The position numbers and the translations under genes are program-made. Positions 12,501-21,500 of a DNA stretch of 64,000 nucleotides are shown one piece after another. Source of the DNA: Norana najaformis (taxonomy: Eukaryota > Annelida > Clitellata > Crassiclitellata > Hormogastridae). The first letter of the stretch is position 1, and every line of letters starts with the position of its first letter. The notes beneath the pieces are model-generated. The model did no database searches, was not told the DNA's origin, and worked only from the letters and a program-made list of their open reading frames with translations. The stretch covers positions 39,581,424 to 39,645,423 of the forward strand of contig OZ029914.1 of NCBI GenBank assembly GCA_964023275.1. Direction: 5' to 3'.

Positions 12501-14667
12501 CCAGAAAGTCTGTAGACACTAGACGAAAAGCATTCCATGTTTGTTTCGCATCACCCTCCAGCAAGTTGTTGAAGCGGTCATCTTTGAAGAGTTCTCTAAT
12601 CTGAGGACCCACAAAAACTCCCTCTTTAATCTTTGCTTCGCTGAGTCGAGGGAATTTTTCATGCAGGTATCGGAAAGCTGGCGAAGTGCGGTCCATGGCT
12701 TTAACGAAGTTCTTCACCAAACCTAGTTTGATGTGAAGGGGTGGTAGTAGGATTTTGTGAGCCTCGACCAGAGCTGGGTGCTGGATATTCTTCTGTCCAA
12801 CTGCCATGTTTTGTCTGGGAGTCCATTCCTTCCGCACGTAGTGCAACTCTCTTGCTCGGTTATCCCACTCACACAAGAAACACATATATTTTGTATATCC
12901 TTGCTGCAGTCCCATTAAAATGACAACTACCTTCAAATCACCACACAGGTGCCATTTGTACCTGTTATAGTCAATGGAATGCAGTAGCTGTTTTAGGTTA
13001 TCGTATGTCTCTTTCATGTGGACAGCATGTGCTAATGGAATAGATGGAAGACGGTTTCCATTGTGCAAAAGCACAGCCTTAAGACTCAGTGTTGAAGAGT
13101 CTACAAAGAGTCTCCATTCTTGTGGGTCATGAGTGATCTGTAAGGCATTCATGAGGTCGTCAATATTGGAACAGAATACCAGATTACCATAAAGAAAGGT
13201 TCCAACTGCTGATGGCGCTTTCTATATGAAGTAATTGTGACATCTTCTTCTAGAAGATTCCATTGTTGGAGTCTTGATCCTAGCAATTCTGCCTTGTTTT
13301 TGGATAAGTCCAAATCACGAACAAGGTCATTTAGTTCTTCCTGTGTTATTCTGTGTGGGGTTGATGATGCACCACAGTGAAAATCGGGATCACTGCACGC
13401 TGACGGACCAGGAGAAGAACATGTCGGCTCACCCTTGTCCTCATCAGATGAATCAAGGAAAATATATTCTGCTGGAGGTTCTGGAATAGGAAGTCCATCA
13501 CCATGTGGAACTGGTCTCAATGCTGACGGAATGTTTGGGTAGACTATTGTCGACTTCTTTTGCTTCGTTATTCCACCGGAAAGAGGAGGAACCAAGCAGA
13601 AGTAACAGTCATCTACGTGGTTGCTTTGCTCTCTCCACACCATGGGAATTGCAAACGGCATTGATGGTCTTTTGCCATTCAACCACTGTGAAAGCTGTGT
13701 TGTACATGTAGCACAGCATATATGCGGGGCCCATGGCTTGTCTTGGTCACCAACCTTGCATTCGAAGTAAGCATGATATGCCTTCTTGACTTGATAAGTG
13801 ATACTTTTCTTCTGGTTGGCAAATGTCACTTCCCCACAAATGTAACAAAAGTTGTCCACAGTATTTACGCACTTCCGAGGCATTACTGTTCTGTATTGTA
13901 TCTAAATGGATAAAGTAATAATAGTTTTATAAAACAGTAACTTAAACTGTCTCGCACAAAGTCTGTAATATTGTAAATGCTCAACCGTTCCGACTCGCTT
14001 TATATAGTACACTGCTGACGTCATCTTACGTCAGCAGCCGACTGGCTGTAGTTTTACATTGCATCAGAAAATGACGTAATCAACTGTGCATGATGTGTCC
14101 ATGATGGGATTATGCAATGAGGTGGAATATTACATCATTCTAGACTTATTTAGGATATTGTCGCAGTCCTACTGCATAAATTTACATGGTGAAACATAAA
14201 AAATGAACTATATGAAATATTTTCAAAACGAGAGCCAATAAAAAATTTTTATGGTTATATTCGTGTTCAGCACACCAAGATGCTACACATTAGGGCCTTT
14301 TCCAGTCAGTAACGATTTCTATGTTGACCAGTGTTATTAAAGCGCCTATAAGTTGACTTGTTTTTTATGTTACACTATTGTGTGCTCAATTATACTTTGC
14401 ACCATTATTTGGACATTTTCATTCCTTGTTAAAGTTTTAGTGGCTGTTTGGTTTTGTGATTATCCGGAATTGTAAGACGTGCTTACTAAATCAACAGCAT
14501 ATTCAAGTATAAATTTCAAAAATATGATGTGACCCGTTTTATGATTAGATCTATTTATAATAAATAATAAAGTGATAATAATTTATAACAAAACGAGTTC
14601 CTCACTATGGCAAAACAGTTTTCCGCTTACCTGTGACAAAAAATAACATGAGAAGCATGGGATGCAT
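3940..14667 (-). CDS. Gene A: two-Ig-domain transmembrane receptor with ITIM/ITSM-like tail
   Basis: Five exons, all joined in phase 1: 14,667-14,631 (signal), 9,357-9,043 (Ig1), 8,110-7,802 (Ig2), 4,643-4,530 (TM) and 4,289-3,940 (tail). Together they give 1,125 nt and 374 residues. Residues 1-12 start a short signal peptide, 13-117 form a V-like Ig domain, 118-220 a second Ig domain, 221-258 a TM segment and 259-374 the tail. Tail tyrosines lie in TVYEEI, VKYSAL, TNYETI and IEYVNI. By family knowledge, ITIM/ITSM motifs recruit SH2 phosphatases or adaptors after phosphorylation. I infer an inhibitory or switch-type cell-surface receptor; the ligand is unknown. No break was found. Gene D starts about 3.9 kb upstream on the opposite strand. 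A same-strand DNA transposon sits in the first intron. Confidence 0.82.
4530..4643 (-). CDS. Gene A exon 4: transmembrane segment
   Basis: Acceptor TTTGCAG precedes 4,643 and donor GTATGT follows 4,530. The exon is 114 nt, phase 1-1. A roughly 23-residue hydrophobic helix (from SLVLVAVIF to SVTLYF) is followed by the basic GKAR stop-transfer region. The gene B exon has identical length. Confidence 0.87.
4898..6197. mobile_element. Unclassified GC-rich insertion with internal direct repeats
   Basis: The right copy joins the flanks directly near 52,520-52,530, so about 1.3 kb was inserted on the left. The insert is GC-richer than its surroundings. It contains a repeat of about 110 bp at about 5,533-5,642 and 5,709-5,820 (both with cgctcagggagtcgaag and cgacgagatca), plus the motif cctgtacagaaca / cctgcacagaaca near 5,453-5,498. 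It ends at a perfect 11-bp hairpin, agtggttaccc (6,172-6,182) and gggtaaccact (6,187-6,197). No transposase or RT frame was recognised. Confidence 0.55.
6474..6503. repeat. (TA)n microsatellite
   Basis: An uninterrupted alternating ta run; not present at the equivalent right-copy site. Confidence 0.9.
6960..7270. other. Conserved block of unknown nature (paired with 53,090-53,430)
   Basis: Both duplication copies keep an open plus-strand frame with LEDLLAYSDSD near the start and RGP near the end. The right copy has a longer SD-rich stretch of 27 extra nt. Small compensating indels elsewhere argue against strict coding selection. The minus strand is also open on the right. I cannot decide between an old exon, a repeat fragment and chance. 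It lies in the intron between Ig2 and TM of gene A. Confidence 0.35.
7308..7400. repeat. (CATA)n-type microsatellite
   Basis: Repeated acatacatacata and tatgtatgtat runs. The right-copy equivalent is interrupted by an LTR-like insertion at 53,505-53,906. Confidence 0.85.
7802..8110 (-). CDS. Gene A exon 3: second Ig domain
   Basis: Acceptor ACTTTAG precedes 8,110 and donor GTACTA follows 7,802. The exon is 309 nt, phase 1-1. It contains LWCRVNY, MHWMNG and SYSCKTYF, with NYT, NAS and NFT N-glycosylation sequons. It corresponds in position to Ig2 of gene D (LNCTLRY, AYTCFVKY). The paralogous exon at 54,337-54,622 is damaged at its 5' end. Confidence 0.86.
8263..8317. repeat. Short inverted repeat with atgttgcaac arms
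   Basis: The arm at 8,263-8,272 is the reverse complement of 8,308-8,317, with cat/gtt-rich sequence between. The right copy lacks the arms. Confidence 0.6.
9043..9357 (-). CDS. Gene A exon 2: V-like Ig domain
   Basis: Acceptor CCGTCAG precedes 9,357 and donor GTGATT follows 9,043. The exon is 315 nt, phase 1 in and out. Landmarks are ATQMTC (B-strand Cys), VFWFH (core Trp) and the C-terminal ENSGIFKC, the Ig 'D-x-G-x-Y-x-C' position with Phe for Tyr. It ends in SAQLLVLG, a G-strand-like sequence. The right-copy paralogue has the same length and landmarks. Confidence 0.88.
10315..10909. other. Left-only inserted segment, unclassified
   Basis: The right copy reads through near 56,775 without this DNA. 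The left insertion extends to about 11,400 and holds a LINE fragment at 10,926-11,156. The first 600 bases contain overlapping short open frames without recognisable motifs. Confidence 0.5.
10926..11156 (+). mobile_element. 5'-truncated LINE 3' end with a perfect 16-bp target-site duplication
   Basis: The open frame from 10,914 to 11,141 carries the LINE C-terminal signature seen in many animal endonuclease-RT proteins: MTWIDSIKSW, RTRWHKIVHG and AANPRLEDG before the stop. An (aagac)n tail follows. The flanks atatgtgggtgtatat at 10,910-10,925 and 11,157-11,172 are identical. The insert is 231 bp. I infer insertion by target-primed reverse transcription; the perfect duplication suggests it is young. 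Confidence 0.9.
12162..13883 (-). pseudogene. Transposon-borne cysteine-rich protein, two frame breaks
   Basis: It starts MPRKCVN at 13,883. Paired cysteines (NFCYICGE, CCATC, DDCYFC) suggest a zinc-binding N-terminal domain. An acidic Ser-rich linker follows, then a large C-terminal domain with EWRLFVDSS, HIKLGLVKNF, HSHLDFFPDN, DEHGERFHQD and MMADYCW. The same order occurs in copy 2, and the family is widespread in animal genomes as uncharacterised proteins. The frame breaks once near 13,180 and again where a roughly 31-bp segment is tandemly duplicated (about 12,301-12,365), repeating VSDEHGERFHQD. I infer the transposase of this family, now inactive here; the catalytic chemistry is unknown. 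Confidence 0.8.
12301..12365. repeat. About 31-bp tandem duplication inside the transposon gene
   Basis: The stretch containing gttcgccatgttcgtcacta is present twice in succession. The unit length is not a multiple of three, so it shifts the frame. Confidence 0.85.
13998..14035 (-). promoter_or_regulatory. Transposon promoter: TATA box and paired CRE-like palindrome
   Basis: On the minus strand, gctgacgt (14,035-14,028) and acgtcagc (14,021-14,014) are inverted with six bases between. They lie just upstream of actatataaag (14,008-13,998). The start codon is about 115 bases further on. TGACGTCA-type sites bind CREB/ATF factors; that this promoter uses them is inference. Confidence 0.55.
14631..14667 (-). 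CDS. Gene A exon 1: signal peptide
   Basis: ATG at 14,667-14,665 encodes MHPMLLMLFFVT plus one base, followed by the donor GTAAGC. The 37-nt length and phase are the same in gene B and in the proposed first exon of gene C. The hydrophobic run is short, so cleavage probably falls in the start of the Ig1 exon (VDVVAVA). Confidence 0.78.
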
Positions 14668-15140
14668 TTTAACCTGAGAAGCAATAGGAAATACTTCGTC
14701 AGATCTGCACATAAAAACAACAGTATTGCATCGACGAGCGTAGAAACCCGTGTTCTACTCTGTGAATTTAGGATCTGTAGCAGGCAGTACTTAGGCTTAA
14801 TTGATGTGCCCTTACTTGGCTATCTTATCAATCTACTCACATTTTAGCTTGCGGGCGTCCAGCTCACTCTGTAAAAAGTAAAGGCTTGGACTGTGATAGG
14901 CTACGAATCAGCTGTTAAATGTTCATGTTTGAGAATACTAAATTGGGATCATTTCATCTGTGAAGCCTCAAATGCAATTGTAGCTGTACGACTTTATTTT
15001 GAAGCCACCATTGATGATGCATTGTTTTAAGCTCACTGAATTAGTTCGTCACTGTTTCATCTATGTCCTACTCATTGTCATGTAGCTATGGATGCTTTAG
15101 ACACGAGTTCACACCTCGACGAATTATAACTTAAAATTGC

Positions 15141-15365
15141 CTTGGGGTGCGTGACAGTCTAGTGGTTAACGTGCAGGGTCCTCGATCAGAGGTTCAAATC
15201 CCCGTCCGGGCAGCAAGATACTTCAAGGTGTCTGCTCCACTGGCGCCCCAAGCGAACATAGCCATACCATGAGTAAATTAACCATACGCTGTGGGAATTC
15301 AGGCGGCAATAGAGAGGACTAGCCACCTGCATTCAAGTGCCGAAGTTAAGAAAATGAAGTCGCTA
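15141..15365 (+). mobile_element. tRNA-derived SINE (family 1)
   Basis: An A-box-like stretch, gtgacagtctagtggttaac (15,151-15,170), and a B box, ggttcaaatcc (15,191-15,201), show a tRNA-like head. A non-tRNA body follows. The same element is at 58,271-58,510, so it predates the segmental duplication. Confidence 0.75.
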
Positions 15366-16414
15366 ACACTTGAAACCCATGGTTGCCTCTAGAAGTAAGC
15401 TCAGAAAAATACCTCTTTCAATTCTTGCTGTTCATCTTCTTTTCCTTCTTCTTCTAGTTCTTCTTCTTCTTCCTTCTCCTCCTCCTCCTCTTTCTCCTCC
15501 TCCTGTTCCTCCTCCTCCTGCTCCTCCTCCTCCTCTTCTTTCTGCTACCCTTGTTCTGTTCTTCTTGCTCAAAAGAGTGCAAATGAGGACAGTAGAGATT
15601 AATTACGCATAATATTATGAAACTATCAAGAGATCATAGTAAATTGCCTCGAAGACTACATGAGTTTTAGAAATGGTCAAGTGCATCATAGGAACAGGAA
15701 TATGGGTTAATACTCAGTCCATAGCTCTGACCACATTTCGAGTACTATCCTCGCATGTGCAACCCACACTCTAAACGGGATATAGAAGATATAAAAAGTG
15801 TAGGCCCCTATACTTAGTATTATTTGTGCATTTATTGAGCATTTGTGAGTGAAGGGCTCGCTCAAGGTCCCTTCACGGTAATCATATCAGGGGAGACTCG
15901 AGCCTGTACTCTCCGCACTACAAGCCAAGCTCTTTAACCAAATAGGCTACCATGTTCCACAAACGAAGATCTTAGTTATTATAATATTCTGAACAAAGAA
16001 AAATGACGAGAGGCTTCTGTTATCCTGTGACTTATCGAAAGGTCCTCAGCCTTGCTATTTGAAAAGGCGCGGTATAATAATAACTTTACCGTTACTATTC
16101 GGTGCTCCACTAGCCTTAACAGATTATACACTCAAGCGTAAGCTTATCACACTAAGTATAAATGTCTTTTTCCGACACGGACGTGCTGTAGACCTAGCTT
16201 ACTCGGGGAAACTACCTTCGTAAGTCAACAGAAAATTTCCAATATTAAATTATTTACCACGCGTCAACAGTTAACTTTAAACTATACTCCTCCTCAGTCA
16301 CGTTGCAACTGCCCAGAAATATTTTAACTCTTGCTGGCGACATAGTTCGAAATAGTCCCGATAGCTACCTAGTGAGCGCCAAATCTGCTATCCCCCTTCT
16401 CGCCTGTCTATAAA

Positions 16415-16660
16415 TACTGATGTAAATGGTACACGTTTTTCTATAGCGACCGTATGACCTGGACCCTGCTCATTGTATAATGAATTTGTCGGGTGAAATC
16501 CTTCACTACTGCTCTCGTTTGAATGGGCGCCACGCCATTTAAAGTCCCGTGCACGAACCATGATAGCCCGAGATTCAAATCTCTTAAATAAGCCACAACC
16601 GGGACGCGAACCGGCATCCTCACGCTCAGAGGCGCCTATCTTGGTACAGCACCACTCTGT
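16415..16660 (-). mobile_element. tRNA-like SINE (family 2), extra left copy
   Basis: The reverse strand reads ggttcgcgtcccggt (B-box-like) near 16,600, then a body ending near acggtcgctatagaaaaacg. Similar units are at 16,890-17,105, 61,025-61,255 (both minus) and 40,205-40,375 (plus). The flanking gctacctag...gcgccaaatctgc is repeated at about 16,790-16,815, so 16,360-16,780 looks like one unit of a left-only tandem duplication. Confidence 0.65.
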
Positions 16661-16889
16661 CCATGATTCTTGACAAACATGCACCTATTATTACGAAATC
16701 GAGCTCTGACACTAACAATCCTTGGTACAGTTCCTATATCCAAGCCTTTAAGTCTTTCCGGCGACTTCTAGAACGTAGATAGTAGTCCCATAGCTACCTA
16801 GAGCGCGCCAAATCTGCAATCCCCATTTCTCGCCTGTCTATCCCTTTTCTCGCCTGTATATGTGTGTGTGCGTGTGCGTGTGTGTGTTT

Positions 16890-17105
16890 ATGTAAACGGT
16901 ACACGTTTTTCTATAGAAACCGTATGGCCTGGACCCTGCTCATTGTTTAATGAATTTATCTGGTGAAATCCTTCACGACTGCTGCTCGTTTGAACGCCAT
17001 TTAAGGTCTTCGTGTACGGACCGAGCTAGCCCGAGATTCAAATCTTTTAAACAAGCCACGACCGGGACGCGAACCGGCATCTTCAAGCTCAGAGGCGCCC
17101 AAGTC
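16890..17105 (-). mobile_element. tRNA-like SINE (family 2)
   Basis: Same family as 16,415-16,660; the reverse strand carries ggttcgcgtcccggtcgtgg. It corresponds to the single copy at 61,025-61,255 in the right duplicate. A (tg)n run lies just upstream at 16,860-16,890. Confidence 0.65.
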
Positions 17106-17402
17106 AGTACGAGCACTCCTTCGCCTGCCCTCCTCTTCCAGTTTTGCAGTCAAGACTGAAAACCATGATCTTCAAGCTGTCATACTGTTTCCGCTCCTGA
17201 ACCATCTCATGACCACCATCACCAACAATTTCCATTGTAGCACCTGCTGTTTCCACGGTTTGAACCGCTGATTCTAATCTGGCACTGAAACTGACCAATC
17301 AGCCTGGTTCACGCGAACTTGGTTGATATAGCGCCGGTACATAAGCCGGGTTTCCTTACGCGGTTATTCTTTAGCCCTGAGAAATTTTGGAGATTTACAT
17401 TT

Positions 17403-17686
17403 CTCCATCGCTTGCAATTACTGCATCCCTTTCAGTCAAAGCTGAAAACATTCCTCTTTCACAGAACCTGTCCTGACACCCCTTCTTCCTCCTGTCTCTC
17501 TCTGCTCTCCAACCCCAAAACACCATTCACCATAGCTGCCGCGATGTCTCTCCGTCTGACTTTTGGATCTTGACCTGGACCGAACCCTTTTGCCTATCGA
17601 TTTTGTTTTGACTGAGCGCCTGTGAATAAGCTGGTCCCAGCGACGTGGCTTTCGTTGGGCGCTGTAGAAATTTCGGAATTACGATT
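17403..17686 (+). mobile_element. LINE 3' end (family 3), left-only insertion
   Basis: It begins near tgcaattactgc and ends in an (attacg)n tail. The frame contains FQSKLKTFLFHR, a LINE C-terminal-like motif. The right copy reads gatatacatttattgacag through the site near 61,563-61,580, so this is an insertion after duplication. Related copies are at 18,735-19,035, 60,738-60,990 and 61,925-62,232. Confidence 0.7.
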
Positions 17687-18524
17687 ACGATTTATTGACA
17701 GAAAAATTAGATTGACATTTAAGTCTGCGCTCAATGACGTCTGCTTTCTCCGCTCATCATGAGGTTCCCCTCATAAAATCCTCTAGTTTCGGTATTCACC
17801 TCACCTTGTTTGTACACTGAATACATACATAGGCCCTACATGCATTTGGGATTCATTCTTGAATGGTTTTTAAATTATACTAGACAGCAGATTTTACTGA
17901 AGACTGTTTTACTAATATAATTAGCCATGTTAAATACACTGGTATTTTCTGAATTTGTGTATCTTGTAAGGTTTCTGAGCATAAGGCGTTCCTATGCAAT
18001 ATTAGAAATATGACCAATCGTTTAATTTAGTACCGTTGCGAAGCACATACACTGAAAATTGTGCAAATTCTAAAATCCTTTCGTTCTGATGCAAACGGTG
18101 ATTTCCGTTTGCAGTGTCAGGACTTTTTTAACCAATGTCCAACTGTAGTCAGCTAACATACTAGGACTTCACCTGCCTTTTTCCCATATTGCTTATGCCT
18201 GAAATATTTGGTGACTTATGTTTCCGCGATCAGAAAGATAACTTACTCATTCCATTTATTTCGCCATTTTCTTAATCTGAAGCCGAAGACTTGTTGGGAA
18301 AACTCAGACATTATTTAAAACATAGGTCCTTTTTCTGTGACCTATTGCATTTCATTAACTGGAATAAAGCATCCTGTCGACCAACTGAGCATAACTTTGT
18401 GGCTTTTGTTACAACTAAATATTTTGAAATAGCTTTCAAACATTGTAATAAACTCAGATTGATTAATGGCCAACCTATATTTAGAAAAGAAAAATTCATG
18501 ACTCAACATGCTTTTATTTTCAGA

Positions 18525-18573
18525 ATGTTATTACTTCTCTTGATCATATTATTTCAAATTTCTTCAATCGCAG
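18525..18573 (+). CDS. Gene D exon 1: signal peptide
   Basis: MLLLLLIILFQISSIA plus one base, donor GTCAGG. Strong leucine/isoleucine core and small residues before the likely cleavage site. Confidence 0.75.
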
Positions 18574-21500
18574 GTCAGGCCAATATGTAATATTAATTGT
18601 AAACTTTGAATCGTATAGAAGTTGTGTCGTAATAGCAGAATTGTATGACTAAAAGCTTAAAATCTTCGTGATTCGTTTAGTTGTGCTCTTTCGCCTGGTC
18701 TTTAACCTTAGGTATAGTTCACAGTTAAAATGGACCTTACATAGCTTCGTAATCGTAATCGTAATCCCAAGATTTCTACAGCGCCCAACAAAAGCCGCGC
18801 GTCGCGGGGACCACCTTATTCACAGGCGCTCAGTCAAAACAAAATCGATAGGCAAAAGGGTTCGGTTCCGGGTCAAGATCCAAAAGTCAGACGGAGAGAC
18901 ATCGCGGCAGCTATGGTGAATGGTGTTTTGGGGTTGGAGAGCAGAGGCAGATAAGAGGAAGAAGGGGTGTCAGGATAGGATCTGTGAAGAGGAATGTTTT
19001 CAGTTTTGAGTGAAAGGCCGAAGCAGAAATTGCAAGCTTGATGCAACATTTATTCTTTAGCAGTACCTCGGAGTGTTACGATTAAGAGTAGATCTGTATT
19101 CTATTATATTATAAGAACAATATATTATATTAAAGTTATTTTCCATGTAATGCTAGATTATTTGTAATTTTGTAAGGGAAACTTTGTCGCTATGGGGTAA
19201 TACCCAGGAAACTTTATATTTAGGCTACTCGTATTTATCAAGCGTAGCCATGTGGACGAAATGGATATTCCCATTGGGTAGAAGAAGGTAAGCGTTAAAA
19301 ACCTACAGTTTGTCCCACAGGCACAGGTCGTTGGCCCCTTATTACTTACAAATCTTCAATTCACCAGTCAGCCGCATAGCCAACCACTTTGGAGTCCAGT
19401 TACAGCAGTACGCTGATGATACTCAGCTTTATATTGCTCTGTCACCCATTGATCAGTCAGGCAAGGTAAAACTTAGAGTGCCTCTCTTCCGTGCATTCAT
19501 TGCTTCGTTTAAATGATTTGGCCATTAATCCAGTTAAATCTGAGGAAGATTTATATTTAGACTATACGTATTTACCAAGCGGCTCAGGCCAACGCCTAAG
19601 TTCTCTCCCTTCTCATTCAAACACTAACCTCGCTGGCACTGTTATTCCGCTATCAAACATGGTCAAAAAACTTGAGGCAGCTCTGGATATCACTCTCACA
19701 TTTTGACAACGCATAACAAAACTCTGCCAATCTTGATTTTATCATATCATGGTGGCACGTCACATCAGGTCAGGTCTTGACAAAATCATGTCACGAATCA
19801 GGACCTATTGTCTGGTATGTTTTGACCTTGACACTGAAAACTTAGTTTTTACAAGCATCTCAGATCCTGAATTCAACAGCCTTCAAAGCATCCAAAATAT
19901 CTGGCTCATGCATGTGTGTTGCTGAGTCCATCTCCTTGTAGGCACTCCTTAACCCTACTAAGGCAGTTGTATAGCTTCCGGAGAATTTCCGGATAAGAAT
20001 CAAACTGGCCTGTCTGGCCCAACTAATAGAACCAACTACCATAATTTCTTCGAATTTTGAATTTTTTTTCCTCTTCACGAAATGCCTGAAACGCACCATT
20101 TCTCAATGACCTTCAAACATCTGAACTACATTTCACCTGGCAACCAAATAGAAACTAATAATAATTTTAAAAATATTTAAATGTTTGTATTTTTTGTATT
20201 TGTATTTGATAACTTATATAGCTCTTCCTACAGAACAAATTACCCAGAGGCGCTTCCAGCATGAGAACCTCTGGAAAATAAGAACGTCCTTAAACAACGA
20301 ACTGTTATTGCGCTTGCATCTGTATCGGATCTATCTTGCTTTGAAAAGGAATAGCGAGAGTGCAAGGAAATACATTGTTTTCCTTGCATTCTTAGGCTGG
20401 TGCTTCAGTCACAACAAAGCTCACTGGTTCATTTAAATTGTTTGCCTAACGTGTAATCACTATACTGCTCTCTGGCTCTATTCTAAGATCGTCTAAGACT
20501 TGTTTTCTAACAATCTATCCCTAACAAAAATTACGATGCGGACTTTACTTGCAAATGAAATGCTATTCTTTTTAATTTATGAGAATATTATCCGAAATTT
20601 AAGTTTCTTTTTTGCTTTGCTTATCTAGTGACCGACGAACAATTTGCTGAGGTTGCAGTTGGAACAAGCAAGACTTTCCCTTGCCAGTATGCCGAAGAGA
20701 GCAGCACTGTTATGTGGCATCACACTCCAGTCGGTTTAATTGCACCTAGAATTGTCTATTTCAACCGTGAAGTTTTTGAAGCTTATCGAGGCAGATTCAC
20801 AGTGACTGGCAGTCGCAGTGGCGAGTTTAATCTTGTTATATTAAAAATAAGCCTTGAGGATTCTGGAAAATACACATGTACAAGTGGAACACAGATGCAA
20901 TCATTTGAACTCATTGTCTTTGGCAAGTATGACTCAATAGCTTCGAACCCTGGCCACGAGTGATTTAACAAAAGTATAAACAAATCAGAGCTTTGTGTGA
21001 GTGAGTGAGTGAGTGAGTGAGTGAGTGAATGAATGAGTGAATGAGTGAATGAGTGAATGAGTGAATGAGTGAATGAGTGAATGAGTGAATGAGTGAGTGT
21101 GAACGAGCGACTGACTGACTGACTGACTGGCAAATGAGTGGGTGAGAAAGTGAATGAGTGAATGAGCGAGTGAACAGGTTTGTTAGCGTGTGGCGGGTTT
21201 GTGGCTTTTTATGGATGGGGTGTATAGTGGGTAAATGTATGGGTGTGTGTGATGGTTGGTCGGTCTATCAGTCAATTCCTAAGTCAATCTGTATATTTTA
21301 TTGAAAGCTAATAAGTGAGCGAGTAAACGAGACTTTCCGCTCACATGACAAAGACAACGACAAAAGATGCAGTTTAACAACTGTGAGATTAAAATGTAAA
21401 AGAGTTAAGAGATTAGAAAAGTAGAATATCCCATATCCCACAATTGAAACGTAGTGGAGGCGCTCATTTCCATTTCTTTAGGTCCTTGAGCCGGCAGTGG

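Larger units (their letters stand above)
11951..14333 (-). mobile_element. DNA transposon copy 1 (CACTGG-CAACA termini, TTA target duplication)
   Basis: The left end reads CACTGGACAACA and the reverse complement of the right end reads CACTGGTCAACA. An internal perfect 18-bp inverted repeat, tgtgctgaacacgaatat, lies at 12,020-12,037 and 14,257-14,274, so the imperfect terminal repeats are about 75-90 bp. The flanks are tta at 11,948-11,950 and 14,334-14,336. The right-copy paralogous site near 57,375 lacks the element, which is an empty site. It lies in intron 1 of gene A on the same strand and encodes the protein at 12,162-13,883. The 3-bp TWA target resembles PIF/Harbinger, but the protein does not look like a Harbinger transposase to me. 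Confidence 0.88.
1..18280. repeat. Left copy of a large same-orientation segmental duplication
   Basis: Collinear similarity with the right half runs from 514 (matching 48,367) to about 18,280 (matching about 62,525), at roughly one difference in ten bases by eye. It covers gene A and its upstream DNA. Positions 1-513 match part of 42,830-43,315 instead, because the left copy is deleted between those two blocks. Left-only insertions relative to the right copy include 2,818-3,206, about 4,898-6,197, about 10,315-11,400, 11,951-14,333 and 17,403-17,686. Homology ends just before the first exon of gene D. Confidence 0.9.
14668..18524. other. Head-to-head intergenic region of genes A and D
   Basis: It separates the minus-strand gene A from the plus-strand gene D. 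It holds SINEs and a LINE 3' end, annotated separately, and a CT-rich (ctt/cct)n tract at about 15,430-15,545. It is collinear with 57,738-62,525 in the right copy. No further exon was seen. A shared bidirectional control region is possible but not shown. Confidence 0.6.

Noticed and set aside
15370-15612. Proline/leucine-rich open frame
   Set aside because: Translation of the pyrimidine tract; the right-copy equivalent (59,692-59,889) is different.
16388-16684. 98-codon open frame with SRPGCGLF and EKRVPFTS
   Set aside because: This is read-through of a tRNA-like SINE; the same phrases occur at 61,020-61,238, where they also follow the SINE.
20783-21133. Minus-strand frame with repeated THSLIHSF
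   Set aside because: Comes from the (gtga)n minisatellite plus the antisense of gene D Ig1.
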